The notes: a model not told the origin generated them from the letters alone. Counted from the stretch's first letter, positions 8,136-16,140 are shown. The stretch is 21,462 bases of DNA from Candidatus Rifleibacteriota bacterium (GCA_900772775.1 CAAGRW010000059.1:1-21462), one strand, 5' to 3'. A program made the numbers and translations.

Positions 8136-8215
8136 AGTCGGCTGTCTTTCCGCTTTGGCAACAGCACTTCCTACTTTGAAAAATAGCCAGTCAAATTGGA
8201 GTTTTAAGAAATAAC

Positions 8216-8281
8216 CTAGATTAGCGTACAACTAAAGGCCTCAAAGCTCAAAAAAATGGAAGAAAAAAGAGCGTAATCTAG
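8216..8281. repeat. Spaced inverted repeat in the divergent intergenic region
   Basis: CTAGATTA (8216-8223) and TAATCTAG (8274-8281) are exact inverted copies 50 bp apart, in the 210-bp region between the minus-strand helical-repeat gene and the plus-strand TM2 gene. GCGT also follows the left copy and precedes the right copy. It could be a paired regulator-binding site for the divergent promoters or chance. No convincing -35/-10 pair was seen nearby. Confidence 0.3.
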
Positions 8282-8345
8282 AACAAACTTGCGCAGCAAC
8301 GGTTTACTTGTCGCAACTAGCTTACAAGAAAGGTGCGTCTACTCT

Positions 8346-8555
8346 ATGAGAAAAGTCAATAAAGTTATATATCTTATTATCACATTCTTCTTGGGAGGCC
8401 TGGGCATCCATAAATTTTATGCTGGTAAGAGCACAGCAGGTTGGTTCTATTTGCTGTTCAGTTGGACGATAATTCCCACTTGCTTAGCTATTTATGACTT
8501 TGTTGTCGGCCTACTTAAATCGTCCGACTCTGACGGAAATATCACCTTTGATTAA
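8346..8555 (+). CDS. TM2-domain small membrane protein
   Basis: A 69-residue protein that is almost entirely one TM2 domain. The first hydrophobic segment (KVIYLIITFFLGGLGIHKFYAGK) contains the family signature LGGLGIHKFYAGK, and a second (GWFYLLFSWTIIPTCLAIYDFVVGL) ends the module. TM2 proteins are two-helix membrane proteins of unclear function. I chose the ATG at 8346, where MRKVNK gives the usual basic leader; an AAAGG motif is about 12 bases upstream. The open frame extends back to a TTG at 8289, which would add 19 non-conserved residues. It stands alone on the plus strand and is followed within 10 bases by a hairpin with a T run. Confidence 0.88.
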   Translation: MRKVNKVIYLIITFFLGGLGIHKFYAGKSTAGWFYLLFSWTIIPTCLAIYDFVVGLLKSSDSDGNITFD

Positions 8556-8560
8556 AACGT

Positions 8561-8604
8561 AGCCGACTATATTAACCTTTTGGGTTGCAACTGTCGGCTT
8601 TTTT
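8561..8604 (+). terminator. Rho-independent terminator after the TM2 gene
   Basis: AGCCGAC (8561-8567) pairs with GTCGGCT (8593-8599). Its loop can form a small inner AACC/GGTT stem, and the right arm runs into a six-base T run ending at 8604. It ends just 8 bases before the ATG of the next gene. Confidence 0.7.
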
Positions 8605-8612
8605 CTTTTGCT

Positions 8613-9497
8613 ATGACCTCAACTTGCCAAAGCTTGAGCGAACTGACCTTTTTTAATTGGCGCCAGGCTCTCTATTCAACTTTACAAAGCTCAGCCTGGC
8701 TCGATTTTTTGCCTATCGGTTCGCTCACTACCAACCCACGCTTTTCGGCCCTCTCTTTCCAAGATGGTTTTCCCAATCGCTGGAACAAAGGCGCTTGGCT
8801 TTTGCCAATAGCTGCTTGGGCCCAAGGCGACAGGGCCGACTTAGCTTGCCTGGTAGAAAAATTAAGCACCAAGCTTCTTCATACTACAGCTTGGCAAAAT
8901 CAGCCTTTAGCTGCATATGTGCACATTGAATCTACCAGCCAAGCTTACCTAACTTTTACTTTAACTGACTTTGCTTGGGCCGAACTGTGTGCCCACACCA
9001 GGTTGGTGCCACCTGAGCCGACAGTTGCCCTTGTCGGCGCGGCGCCAAGCTTACGCCCAATTTTAAAGCAGCTCTCAGCTTCCCAGGCTTGGCGCCGCGC
9101 CGAATACCGCTTGGCTTGGCTCTATAAAGCCGACAGCCGCATACATTTGCCACAGCCCCTATCAACAACTTCGCTAACGGAGCTATACACTCATACACAA
9201 GCGCGTCAATTACTAGCTCAAGTGGAGAGTCTATGCTTTTATTACACCCAATTGATTGAAAGCAAAAATTCGACGCTACCTCCTTTAACGGCCAAACGGC
9301 TAGAAGGACAGCTCAGCAACTTGCTCAAAGATTTCCACGATTTTTACCGAAACACTAAAATCTTAAGCGGAGACTTAGCTAAGCAAAAGGCTCTGCTGAA
9401 CTTGGCGCTGGCTGTCGGCTATGCGCTGAATTTATACAACTTGAGGCAAACATATTATGGCTCACACCCCGGATCTTTTGGCAAGATTTACTCTTAG
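8613..9497 (+). CDS. ArgRS-like protein lacking the catalytic core (Add-1-like plus DALR domain)
   Basis: A 294-residue protein from the ATG at 8613. The C-terminal 70 residues look like the DALR anticodon-binding domain of arginyl-tRNA synthetase: KRLEGQLSNLLKDFHDFYRNTKIL (229-251) followed by LLNLALAVGYALNLYNLRQTY (261-281), matching the ArgRS pattern of a DFHxFY segment, a cluster of hydrophobic residues and a final helix. The N-terminal 120 residues, ending HIESTSQAYLTFTLTDFAWAEL, resemble the ArgRS N-terminal Add-1 domain, whose end is usually a GPGFINFxL strand. There is no HIGH or KMSKS motif and no Rossmann-sized segment between, so it should not aminoacylate. Such core-less ArgRS relatives are known in actinobacteria and as DALRD3 in eukaryotes. 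No Shine-Dalgarno is visible; the last 41 bases overlap the hexokinase gene. The domain call is inference by eye. Confidence 0.6.
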   Translation: MTSTCQSLSELTFFNWRQALYSTLQSSAWLDFLPIGSLTTNPRFSALSFQDGFPNRWNKGAWLLPIAAWAQGDRADLACLVEKLSTKLLHTTAWQNQPLAAYVHIESTSQAYLTFTLTDFAWAELCAHTRLVPPEPTVALVGAAPSLRPILKQLSASQAWRRAEYRLAWLYKADSRIHLPQPLSTTSLTELYTHTQARQLLAQVESLCFYYTQLIESKNSTLPPLTAKRLEGQLSNLLKDFHDFYRNTKILSGDLAKQKALLNLALAVGYALNLYNLRQTYYGSHPGSFGKIYS

Positions 9498-10650
9498 CCA
9501 AGAACAACTCGAAGAGATTGCCAACACACTCAGCACACGTATCCAACTCGGTTTGGTTAGAGACGGTCAAGAAATAAAAGCTATCCCCGCTTATTTAGCT
9601 CCGCCTCCTCAAGGTATCAGCGGAACCGTCTTGGTAGTTGATACTGGTGGCACCAATATTAGGGCGGCTATTATCAAATTAAATCCGGACGGCACCCATA
9701 AACTTGAAGCCGGTCCAGTTCATGCCACTATACCGGCTGGACGTCACGGTGAATCTATTTCCGCAGAAGAATTTTTTGATTTGCAAGCTTCTTTAGCTGT
9801 GCAACTCAATCCGGAAGCCAATTTGCCCATCGGTTACTGTTTTTCTTATCCGGCTCAATCAACTCCGGAAGCCGATGCCAAATTGCTTCAATGGACTAAA
9901 GACGTTCACATTCAAGGCGTAGAAGGCCATTTAGTCGGAAAAATGCTCCTCGAAGCTTTACAGCGTCAAGGTTACAAAGCAAACTCCATTACCGTTTTAA
10001 ACGACACTGTGGCCACCCTTTTAGCCGGAGCCGGAGCCAACGCCCACAATTTTGAGCACTACATAGGACTTATTGCCGGCACGGGCACCAACATGGCCGC
10101 ATTTACCGCTGTCGGAGACGACAATAAATTAAGTAAGCTCCCATGGAAGCAAGATAGTATGGCCATCAACTTGGAGTCAGGCAACTTCAATCCCCCTTAT
10201 CTCAACCAATTTGACGATAAGCTAGACCAAAGTTTAGATAATCCGGGCCAGCACCGCTATGAAAAAGCAGTAGCTGGTTACTATTTGCCTTTCCTTTATG
10301 CACAAGCTAACGGCGAAAGCGACTCTTTCGATCCCTATAAAGGTACCGGACAGTTGGTAGAGTTGCGAGATAAGCAACACGACGATTTGGCAGAAGCTAT
10401 TTTGAATCGTTCTGCTGATTTGATTGCTGCCGGTTTGGCCGGTCTGATTCGTGTTTTAGGTGACAAGGGACGAGTTTGCATTACCGCTGAGGGCAGTCGT
10501 TATTGGGCAGATCCAGCCTTAGCACCGCGAGTAGCCAAGCTTTTGCCTTCCTTAATCCCAACAGAAATGACTTTTTCTATTATCAAAGTGGAAGATGCCA
10601 ATCTTATAGGTTGTGCTTACGCTGCTTTAAATAACGCCAAATATTTATAG
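9457..10650 (+). CDS. Hexokinase (eukaryotic-type, actin-like ATPase fold)
   Basis: Phosphorylates glucose and related hexoses with ATP, the entry step of glycolysis. At 397 residues it is a single hexokinase unit. Motifs in order: phosphate-1 loop VLVVDTGGTNIRAAII (58-73, Asp62); the sugar-binding IGYCFSYPAQS (125-135); WTKDV (146-150, Lys148); ITVLNDTVATLLAG (178-191, Asn182 and catalytic Asp183); adenosine-side GLIAGTGTNMAA (204-215); and AINLESGNFN (237-246, Glu240). These are the residues of HK_IV/eukaryotic-type hexokinases, not of the ROK glucokinases usual in bacteria. The start overlaps the ArgRS-like gene by 41 bases, with a GAGG about 11 bases upstream, suggesting co-transcription and possible translational coupling. 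A long hairpin follows the stop. Confidence 0.93.
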   Translation: MAHTPDLLARFTLSQEQLEEIANTLSTRIQLGLVRDGQEIKAIPAYLAPPPQGISGTVLVVDTGGTNIRAAIIKLNPDGTHKLEAGPVHATIPAGRHGESISAEEFFDLQASLAVQLNPEANLPIGYCFSYPAQSTPEADAKLLQWTKDVHIQGVEGHLVGKMLLEALQRQGYKANSITVLNDTVATLLAGAGANAHNFEHYIGLIAGTGTNMAAFTAVGDDNKLSKLPWKQDSMAINLESGNFNPPYLNQFDDKLDQSLDNPGQHRYEKAVAGYYLPFLYAQANGESDSFDPYKGTGQLVELRDKQHDDLAEAILNRSADLIAAGLAGLIRVLGDKGRVCITAEGSRYWADPALAPRVAKLLPSLIPTEMTFSIIKVEDANLIGCAYAALNNAKYL

Positions 10651-10668
10651 TTTTTTTTGTAAATAAGT

Positions 10669-10714
10669 GATCGTTTTTGGTAGTTTTACGACAATTTTGC
10701 TACCGAAAACGATC
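10669..10714 (+). terminator. Hairpin terminator after hexokinase
   Basis: A 15-bp stem with a single G-U wobble (10669-10683 with 10700-10714) and a 16-base loop, followed by a T-rich tract, lies between the hexokinase stop and pncB. It separates the two transcripts, at least partly, though the T run is imperfect. Confidence 0.6.
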
Positions 10715-10764
10715 TTCATTTTAATTTTTCAACAGCCATTATTGCTAAAGGATTTTATCGACTA

Positions 10765-12318
10765 ATGGACACTTCTCAATTTAAGCTTATGGAGGGCGTT
10801 CTCTTTACCGACATGTATCAGCTGACTATGGCTCAGTTGTACTTCAAGTCCGGTATTCATGAGCAAAGAGCCCACTTCGATCACTTTTTCCGCAATTACC
10901 CCAATTACGGAGAACACCAGGCCGGATATTGTATAAATGCGGGCTTGGAGTGGTTATTAGACTGGATGGACAACGCCTACTTTGACGACGACGCTTTGGG
11001 CTACCTCGCCAAAGAAAAAGATAGTTTCGGTAAGCCGATTTTTGAAAAAGATTTCTTAGAGTGGCTGCGTGAAGAAGGCAATTTTAAGAAACTTACCATT
11101 AAATCGGTAGCCGAAGGACGCGTCGTACATCCCAATGTTCCTCTAACTATGGTGGAAGGCCCCTTAGCCATGGGCCAAATTTTGGAAACGGCCTTGCTCA
11201 ATTGTATCAATTTCCAAACTCTTATTGCCACCAAGGCTTCGCGTATACGTCACAGTTGTGGCAGCCGTTTGGTAATGGAATTTGGCTTGCGCCGCGCTCA
11301 CGGTTTGGGAGGCAACCAAGGCGCCAGAGCAGCTCTGATAGGCGGTTGCGACTACACTTCCAACGTAGGCTTATCTTGCGCTATGGGATTACCCCCCAAA
11401 GGGACTCACTCCCACGCTATGGTACAAACTTGGATGGCTCTAGGCAAATCTGAATTGGACGCTTTCCAGGCCTACGCCGATCTCTATCCAGACAACTGTT
11501 TACTCCTAATCGATACTATTGATACCTTAAATAGCGGCTTGCCCCATGCCATTAAAGTTTTTGAAAACCTGCGCAACAAAGGATACAAGCCAGTAGGCGT
11601 GCGCTTAGATTCAGGCGACCTGGCCTACTTGTCTATGCAAGTCTCCAAAGTATTGGATGAAGCTGGTTTCCCTGACGCTTGTATCGTCCTTTCCAATGAC
11701 TTGGACGAAATGACCATCTTGCAAATTCACGCCCAAATAAGAGACGAAGCTAGTCGCAACGGAGTAGATGCAGATCGAGTTATCAACCGCCTGTCTTATG
11801 GCGTAGGTACACGCCTTATTACATCTTCAGGCCAATCTTCTTTGGGTGGCGTATATAAATTGGTAGCTTTGGAAGTAAATGGCCAATGGGTGCCGGCCAT
11901 GAAGCTTTCCAACTCCATATCTAAGCTTATCAACCCTGGCCACAAAACAGCCTGGCGTATTTATGACAAACGCAATCGTGCTACTGCCGATTTGATCGGT
12001 TTTGCCGACGAACGCCCAGATCTGGAAGAGCGTATTGTCTTGCACCATCCCAGTGAAAAGAGTATGTTCCGCACCATAAAACGCGAAGACATAAGTCGTA
12101 TGGAGCCCATGTTAGAGACAGTTTGGACAGATGGCAAACGCACCCGTCCAGCCCCCAGTCTGGAAGAGTTGAGACAAAATCGCCTCAACGACTTAAACGC
12201 TTTAGATACCGGCGTCTTGCGCATGCGCAATCCCCACATCTACCATATATCCTTAACAACTAAATTGTTGGAAGCTAAAATTGAACTAATTCATAAATTC
12301 CGCAATTTGGACGACTAA
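10765..12318 (+). CDS. pncB: Nicotinate phosphoribosyltransferase
   Basis: Converts nicotinate and PRPP to nicotinate mononucleotide with coupled ATP hydrolysis, the first step of the Preiss-Handler NAD salvage route. At 517 residues it is within the longer range of the family. The N-terminus has LFTDMYQLTMAQLYF (13-27), the universal NAPRTase opening. RIRHSCGSRLVMEFGLRRA (160-178) provides phosphate contacts. GTHSHAMVQTW (213-223) carries the autophosphorylated histidine, most likely His217, followed by DAFQAYADLYPDNCLLLIDTIDTLNSG. Further on, GVRLDSGDLAYLS completes the PRPP/phosphate site. An AAAGGA motif lies about 12 bases before the ATG. It is convergent with pfk and shares a terminator with it. 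Next to hexokinase and phosphofructokinase it suggests a redox-and-glycolysis neighbourhood, though that is context only. Confidence 0.96.
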   Translation: MDTSQFKLMEGVLFTDMYQLTMAQLYFKSGIHEQRAHFDHFFRNYPNYGEHQAGYCINAGLEWLLDWMDNAYFDDDALGYLAKEKDSFGKPIFEKDFLEWLREEGNFKKLTIKSVAEGRVVHPNVPLTMVEGPLAMGQILETALLNCINFQTLIATKASRIRHSCGSRLVMEFGLRRAHGLGGNQGARAALIGGCDYTSNVGLSCAMGLPPKGTHSHAMVQTWMALGKSELDAFQAYADLYPDNCLLLIDTIDTLNSGLPHAIKVFENLRNKGYKPVGVRLDSGDLAYLSMQVSKVLDEAGFPDACIVLSNDLDEMTILQIHAQIRDEASRNGVDADRVINRLSYGVGTRLITSSGQSSLGGVYKLVALEVNGQWVPAMKLSNSISKLINPGHKTAWRIYDKRNRATADLIGFADERPDLEERIVLHHPSEKSMFRTIKREDISRMEPMLETVWTDGKRTRPAPSLEELRQNRLNDLNALDTGVLRMRNPHIYHISLTTKLLEAKIELIHKFRNLDD

Positions 12319-12351
12319 AATACCTGCAAATTAGTCCAATAAGTAAGAAAA

Positions 12352-12395
12352 AAATAAACTCGGCAACTCTTTACGGAGTGGCCGAGTTTATTTTT
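12352..12395. terminator. Bidirectional terminator between pncB and pfk
   Basis: AAATAAACTCGG (12352-12363) pairs with CCGAGTTTATTT (12382-12393), with an inner ACTC/GAGT stem. T-rich tracts follow it on both strands (GTTTATTTTTATA on plus; TTTATTTTTTTC on minus). It serves the convergent pncB and pfk transcripts. Confidence 0.85.
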
Positions 12396-12468
12396 ATATA
12401 AGCAAACGAACGAAAAAGAACCAGAAGATAGCGTTCCCGCTACCAAGAGCAGTACGCTTTTTACTAAA

Positions 12469-14757
12469 TTAGGTTAAGTCTTCATTTAACTTAAGATAGT
12501 CTTCTAACCACCATTCGTCTGTGGGACGACGACAAGTCTTTTCCGTCATACGATCATAATCGTAGAAATCGAAGAACTTTATACCCTCGGGCTGTAAGCC
12601 GACAAAGCCCATAGTATTGCCATCAGTATCGAAGATCTTCATAAGTTCGCTTACAGCAGCATTGGCCAAGCGGGCCGAAAGAGTGCGATCGAAGGAAGTG
12701 GGATCGCCACCTTGCTGAATATGGCCCAAGACCGCCTGACGCACATTGAAGTCGCCTTTGCACTCAGTTTCAAAAATAGCTTCCAAAACGCCAGTACTGT
12801 AATTTGACTTTTCATTATTGATGACCAAAGCTACAGTGCGACCTTCTTCGTTGAATTGCTTTTTCAACTTTTCGATATCTTTTAAGATATCGGAAGCATT
12901 TTTGGGATCTTCGTTAAGGTAGATATATTCGGCGCCAGTAGCTAAACCGCTCATTTGGGCCAAATAGCCGCATTCAGCGCCCATAACTTCAATAAGGAAG
13001 GCACGTTTATTGGCTACAGCCGAGCGTTTTATCTTATCTACGCAATCGATAATACAATTTAGAGCGGTGTCGGCACCGATACTAAATTCGCTGCCAGGTA
13101 AATTGTTGTCGATAGAAGCAGGTACGCAAATAATCGGAATATCTAAATGGTAGCCATGACCAGAACCATTATTGGTTCTGTATCTCTCTTTATACAGAGT
13201 GTTGACACATTCATAAGCTTCCCAACCACCAATCACGATAATAGCATCAATACCCTTAGCTTTGGCCGAAGCGGAAACAACATACAAATCAGAGGGCTTA
13301 AAGCTAGTGTGACAAGTACCAATACGAGCGCCACCTTCACAAGCCCAGCCAGTCACACTCATCCATTCCAAAAATTCAAATCGAGGATCGCCATCCACAA
13401 TTTTTTTCTCAAGTCCGGAATTGTGGCCCACAATGCCAACTTCATGGTTCGAAGCATTTTGGATGAAACTAGCTAAACCGCCCTGTACTTTTATAACTTC
13501 ATGGCCTTGGGCGATCAACAAACGAGCGACTGTACGTACAGCCATATTCATACCAGGAGCCGGAGCACCACAGTGCACAATAGCAATACGCTTGGGGTGA
13601 GGAATAGTCTTTTTCAGCTCGGTAGCATTGGCGATCTTGAAAAGTTCGTAAGTGTCGGCCAAAGAACGGCTGCGCAATCTCAAAGCGCCATCATCTTCTT
13701 CACTAATGCAAGCTTGTTGAGCCTTGTGAGTATCTTCTACTGCTTGCATTAAGGGAATAGCGGCAGGACGGTTGCCTTTCATTACAGCTACTACAGAATG
13801 CTGCACTTTTTCTTGCAAAGCATACTTGACAGCTTCATGGCCAAGTAAACTACCTAAATTGCGATCGTAAGCTGAAGGTGAGCCTCCACGCTGCACGTGA
13901 CCTAAAATAGTAACGCGAGCATCTTCGCCTTTTTGAGTGAGGAATTTTTGCACATAATCAGCAGAAATATGCTTGCCGTGAATATCGCGAGCGCCTTCGG
14001 CAATAATAACGATAGCAGCTCGTTTACCAGCGTGGCGACCCTTACTCAAGGCAGCATACATTTTTTCTTCCCAACCGTCAGGGCAAGGATCTTCGGGAAT
14101 AAGTACCCATTCAGCGCCAGTAGCCAAACCGGTCATGACAGCCAAATAGCCACAATGACGCCCCATAACTTCAACCACAAAAGTACGCTGGTGACTGGCC
14201 GCAGTACTAAAAATAGCATCTACGGCGTCGACAATGCGGTGCAAAGCTGTATCAGCTCCAATGGTAATGTCGGAACCACAAAGATCGTTGTCAATAGTGC
14301 CTGGTAAGCCGATCACACTGAGGAAAGGATGTTTTACCAAAGAATCGGCAGGCACTTCTCCAGCTTCAACTAGACTCTTGACAGTTTCGGCCCACTCACG
14401 GCGCAAATTTTCAGCGCCAGTTAAAGAGCCGTCTCCACCGATGCAAATTAAACGATCTATACCATAGTGCACCAAAGTAGAAATAGCTTTACGCCTACCT
14501 TCGGGTTTTAGCATAGCATCACAGCGAGCAGTACCTAAAATAGTACCACCTAAGTTGATAATACCGCTAACTTCTCCGACAGTAAGTTCCTTAACGCCAC
14601 CATTTTCAGGGTGTTGCAAACCGACATAGCCATTATAAATGCCATAAACCTCGGCTCCGCCCTTTATAGCGCTCTTAACAACAGCACGCACTGCTGCATT
14701 CATGCCTGGGGCGTCACCGCCGCTGGTCATAACTCCGATACGCAGTTTTTCCGTCAT
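12469..14757 (-). CDS. Tandem-duplicated, eukaryotic-type 6-phosphofructokinase
   Basis: Two PFK domains in one 762-residue chain. The N-half (about 1-330) is a complete ATP-dependent enzyme: TSGGDAPGMNAAVRAVV (11-27), GGDGSLTGA (107-115, with Gly at the ATP/PPi discriminating position), GTIDNDLCG (153-161, catalytic Asp156), MGRHCGY (198-204) and HVQRGGSPSAYDR (287-299). The C-half (about 388-740) aligns with the same landmarks but is altered: GGDGS has become GGWEA (510-514), TIDND has become SIDNN (548-552, keeping Asp550), and HIQQGGDPTSFDR (679-691) replaces the HVQRGG site. This is the arrangement of eukaryotic PFKs, where the C-half is a regulatory effector domain. A GGGTG ribosome-binding motif is just upstream of the ATG. 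It should commit fructose-6-phosphate to glycolysis, probably with allosteric control from the C-half. Confidence 0.93.
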   Translation of the reverse strand: MTEKLRIGVMTSGGDAPGMNAAVRAVVKSAIKGGAEVYGIYNGYVGLQHPENGGVKELTVGEVSGIINLGGTILGTARCDAMLKPEGRRKAISTLVHYGIDRLICIGGDGSLTGAENLRREWAETVKSLVEAGEVPADSLVKHPFLSVIGLPGTIDNDLCGSDITIGADTALHRIVDAVDAIFSTAASHQRTFVVEVMGRHCGYLAVMTGLATGAEWVLIPEDPCPDGWEEKMYAALSKGRHAGKRAAIVIIAEGARDIHGKHISADYVQKFLTQKGEDARVTILGHVQRGGSPSAYDRNLGSLLGHEAVKYALQEKVQHSVVAVMKGNRPAAIPLMQAVEDTHKAQQACISEEDDGALRLRSRSLADTYELFKIANATELKKTIPHPKRIAIVHCGAPAPGMNMAVRTVARLLIAQGHEVIKVQGGLASFIQNASNHEVGIVGHNSGLEKKIVDGDPRFEFLEWMSVTGWACEGGARIGTCHTSFKPSDLYVVSASAKAKGIDAIIVIGGWEAYECVNTLYKERYRTNNGSGHGYHLDIPIICVPASIDNNLPGSEFSIGADTALNCIIDCVDKIKRSAVANKRAFLIEVMGAECGYLAQMSGLATGAEYIYLNEDPKNASDILKDIEKLKKQFNEEGRTVALVINNEKSNYSTGVLEAIFETECKGDFNVRQAVLGHIQQGGDPTSFDRTLSARLANAAVSELMKIFDTDGNTMGFVGLQPEGIKFFDFYDYDRMTEKTCRRPTDEWWLEDYLKLNEDLT

Positions 14758-14828
14758 AAATTCACCCTTATCTAAATCGAATAGCAGAATATTGTTTGCT
14801 TATTTTGGCCTTTTCCTGCCCTGAAAGG

Positions 14829-14851
14829 CGATTTTGTTTTTACCAAAATCG
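14829..14851 (-). other. Hairpin in the pfk 5' leader
   Basis: CGATTTTG (14829-14836) pairs with CAAAATCG (14844-14851) around a 7-base loop, about 75 bases upstream of the pfk start on the minus strand. No T run follows, so it is more likely a leader structure than a terminator. Its function is unknown. Confidence 0.4.
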
Positions 14852-14865
14852 GGACTCGTGCACAG

Positions 14866-14894
14866 ATATTATTTTTATTTATGCATAAAAACAA
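14866..14894 (-). promoter_or_regulatory. Candidate sigma70-type promoter for pfk
   Basis: On the minus strand a TTGTTT (14894-14889) and a TAATAT (14871-14866) are separated by exactly 17 bases. Matches to consensus are 3/6 and 4/6. It lies about 110 bases upstream of the pfk ATG in an A/T-rich tract between the M24 peptidase and pfk. Confidence 0.35.
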
Positions 14895-14926
14895 TATATA
14901 TAAGCACTAGTCACAAAAATTCTCAT

Positions 14927-14977
14927 ACTAGACGAGCGTCAGCTAAACTTGAGCGAGGGCCAACTGAGTAGTCTAGT
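14927..14977 (-). terminator. Possible terminator or 3' hairpin of the rluA-miaA-dapF-pepP operon
   Basis: ACTAGAC (14927-14933) and GTCTAGT (14971-14977) pair around an interior that can form further CAG/CTG pairing. The hairpin begins directly after the M24 peptidase stop codon on the minus strand. The following tract is only partly T-rich, so termination by this element is uncertain. Confidence 0.35.
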
Positions 14978-16108
14978 TTAATTAAAAGATTCCAAAGGAT
15001 GGCTCTGGCCTGGTATTTGATAAGGAGATTGACTCAAAGTTTTAGAGCCATCTTCTGTCAAGAAGAGCAAATCTTCAATACGGCAGCCACCAATTTCTGG
15101 AATATAAACGCCTGGCTCTATGGTAGCTGTCATATGTGGTTGCAAAACTAAGGTAGATTCGCGTCGCAGTCCAGGCCCTTCATGTACGGCCAGTCCCACG
15201 CCGTGCCCTAAACTATGACTAAAGTAAGGGCCAAAACCAGCCTCTGCGATAATATCTCTAGCTATTTTATCTACCTGTCCGCCAGTGAGGCCGGGACGCA
15301 ATCCTTGTACACCAGCATCGTGAGCCTTTTTGACTACAGACCAAATGCGGATCATTTCTTCATTCAAGTGACCAATCCAAACTGTACGGGTAATATCGCT
15401 ACACCAGCCATCTACGATACAACCGAAATCAACAGTGACCAACTCACCTTCTTCAATTTTTTTATCTGTCACTACAGCGTGAGGATAAGCTCCATTGAGC
15501 CCTGAAGCTACAATTGTATCAAATGAAGGTTTGCGAGCGCCGCACTTTTGCATCTGATATTCCAATTCGGCACAAAAATCAGCTTCGGTAATGCCGACTT
15601 TGAAACAAGCCAAAGCCTTTTTCCAAGCCTCATCAGCCGCTTTGGCCGCCTTGGCTATTGCTTTTAGCTCCGACTCAGTTTTGACTAAACGCAATTCATC
15701 AATAGCCGAAGATAAGCTTACCAAGCTTTCGACCAAGCCTCCCTCAACCAACTCGCTTTGCAAATTTAAGTAGGCATCCAAAGTAAGGCTACGCCCTTCA
15801 ACTGCCAAACGACCGCCAAGCTTATTTTCTTTGATCCAAACAGCTAATGCATTAGCTAAGTTGCGATGTTCATGAGAAATATATTTGACTAATTCGACTT
15901 GCGGACATTGAGATTTTACTTGAGCCCAGTAACGCGAGTCAGTCACTACGGCCACATGACCTTCGCCGACGAAGACCAACCCGTCGGTGCTGGTAAAGCC
16001 GGAAAAATATCTGATACTTTCAGCCGAAGTAAGAACAGCTCCCTGCAAATCCTTGCTATTTAATACTTCTTGTAAACGTACAACCGGCATTCCAACTGTA
16101 TTTGACAT
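14978..16108 (-). CDS. M24B-family aminopeptidase (Xaa-Pro aminopeptidase/dipeptidase type)
   Basis: A 376-residue pita-bread metalloaminopeptidase that removes N-terminal residues next to proline. The N-terminal domain (about 1-135) is the creatinase-like fold with SAESIRYFSGFTSTDG (28-43) and VVTDSRYWAQ (54-63). The catalytic domain shows YPHAVV (His210), VDFGC (Asp227), SDITRTVWIG (Asp238), SHSLGHGVGLAVHEGP (His302 and His309), TIEPGVYIP (Glu331) and GCRIEDLLFL (Glu345), giving the full set of five metal ligands plus catalytic histidines. A strong GGAGGT lies 10 bases before the ATG. It is the last gene of a minus-strand operon with rluA, miaA and dapF, 32 bp after dapF. The exact substrate (tripeptides versus X-Pro dipeptides) cannot be decided; length and domain order fit either PepP-like or PepQ-like members. 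Confidence 0.92.
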   Translation of the reverse strand: MSNTVGMPVVRLQEVLNSKDLQGAVLTSAESIRYFSGFTSTDGLVFVGEGHVAVVTDSRYWAQVKSQCPQVELVKYISHEHRNLANALAVWIKENKLGGRLAVEGRSLTLDAYLNLQSELVEGGLVESLVSLSSAIDELRLVKTESELKAIAKAAKAADEAWKKALACFKVGITEADFCAELEYQMQKCGARKPSFDTIVASGLNGAYPHAVVTDKKIEEGELVTVDFGCIVDGWCSDITRTVWIGHLNEEMIRIWSVVKKAHDAGVQGLRPGLTGGQVDKIARDIIAEAGFGPYFSHSLGHGVGLAVHEGPGLRRESTLVLQPHMTATIEPGVYIPEIGGCRIEDLLFLTEDGSKTLSQSPYQIPGQSHPLESFN

Positions 16109-16140
16109 ACTATTGTAGACCTCCGAACAGAAAGTTAAAT

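Noticed and set aside
8580..8612. Upstream TTG start for the ArgRS-like gene
   Set aside because: It would translate through the terminator hairpin and T run of the preceding gene; the ATG at 8613 is the better choice.
13147..14467. Several plus-strand frames of 77-124 residues inside pfk
   Set aside because: They lie antisense to a gene with every PFK motif intact and show no family signature of their own.
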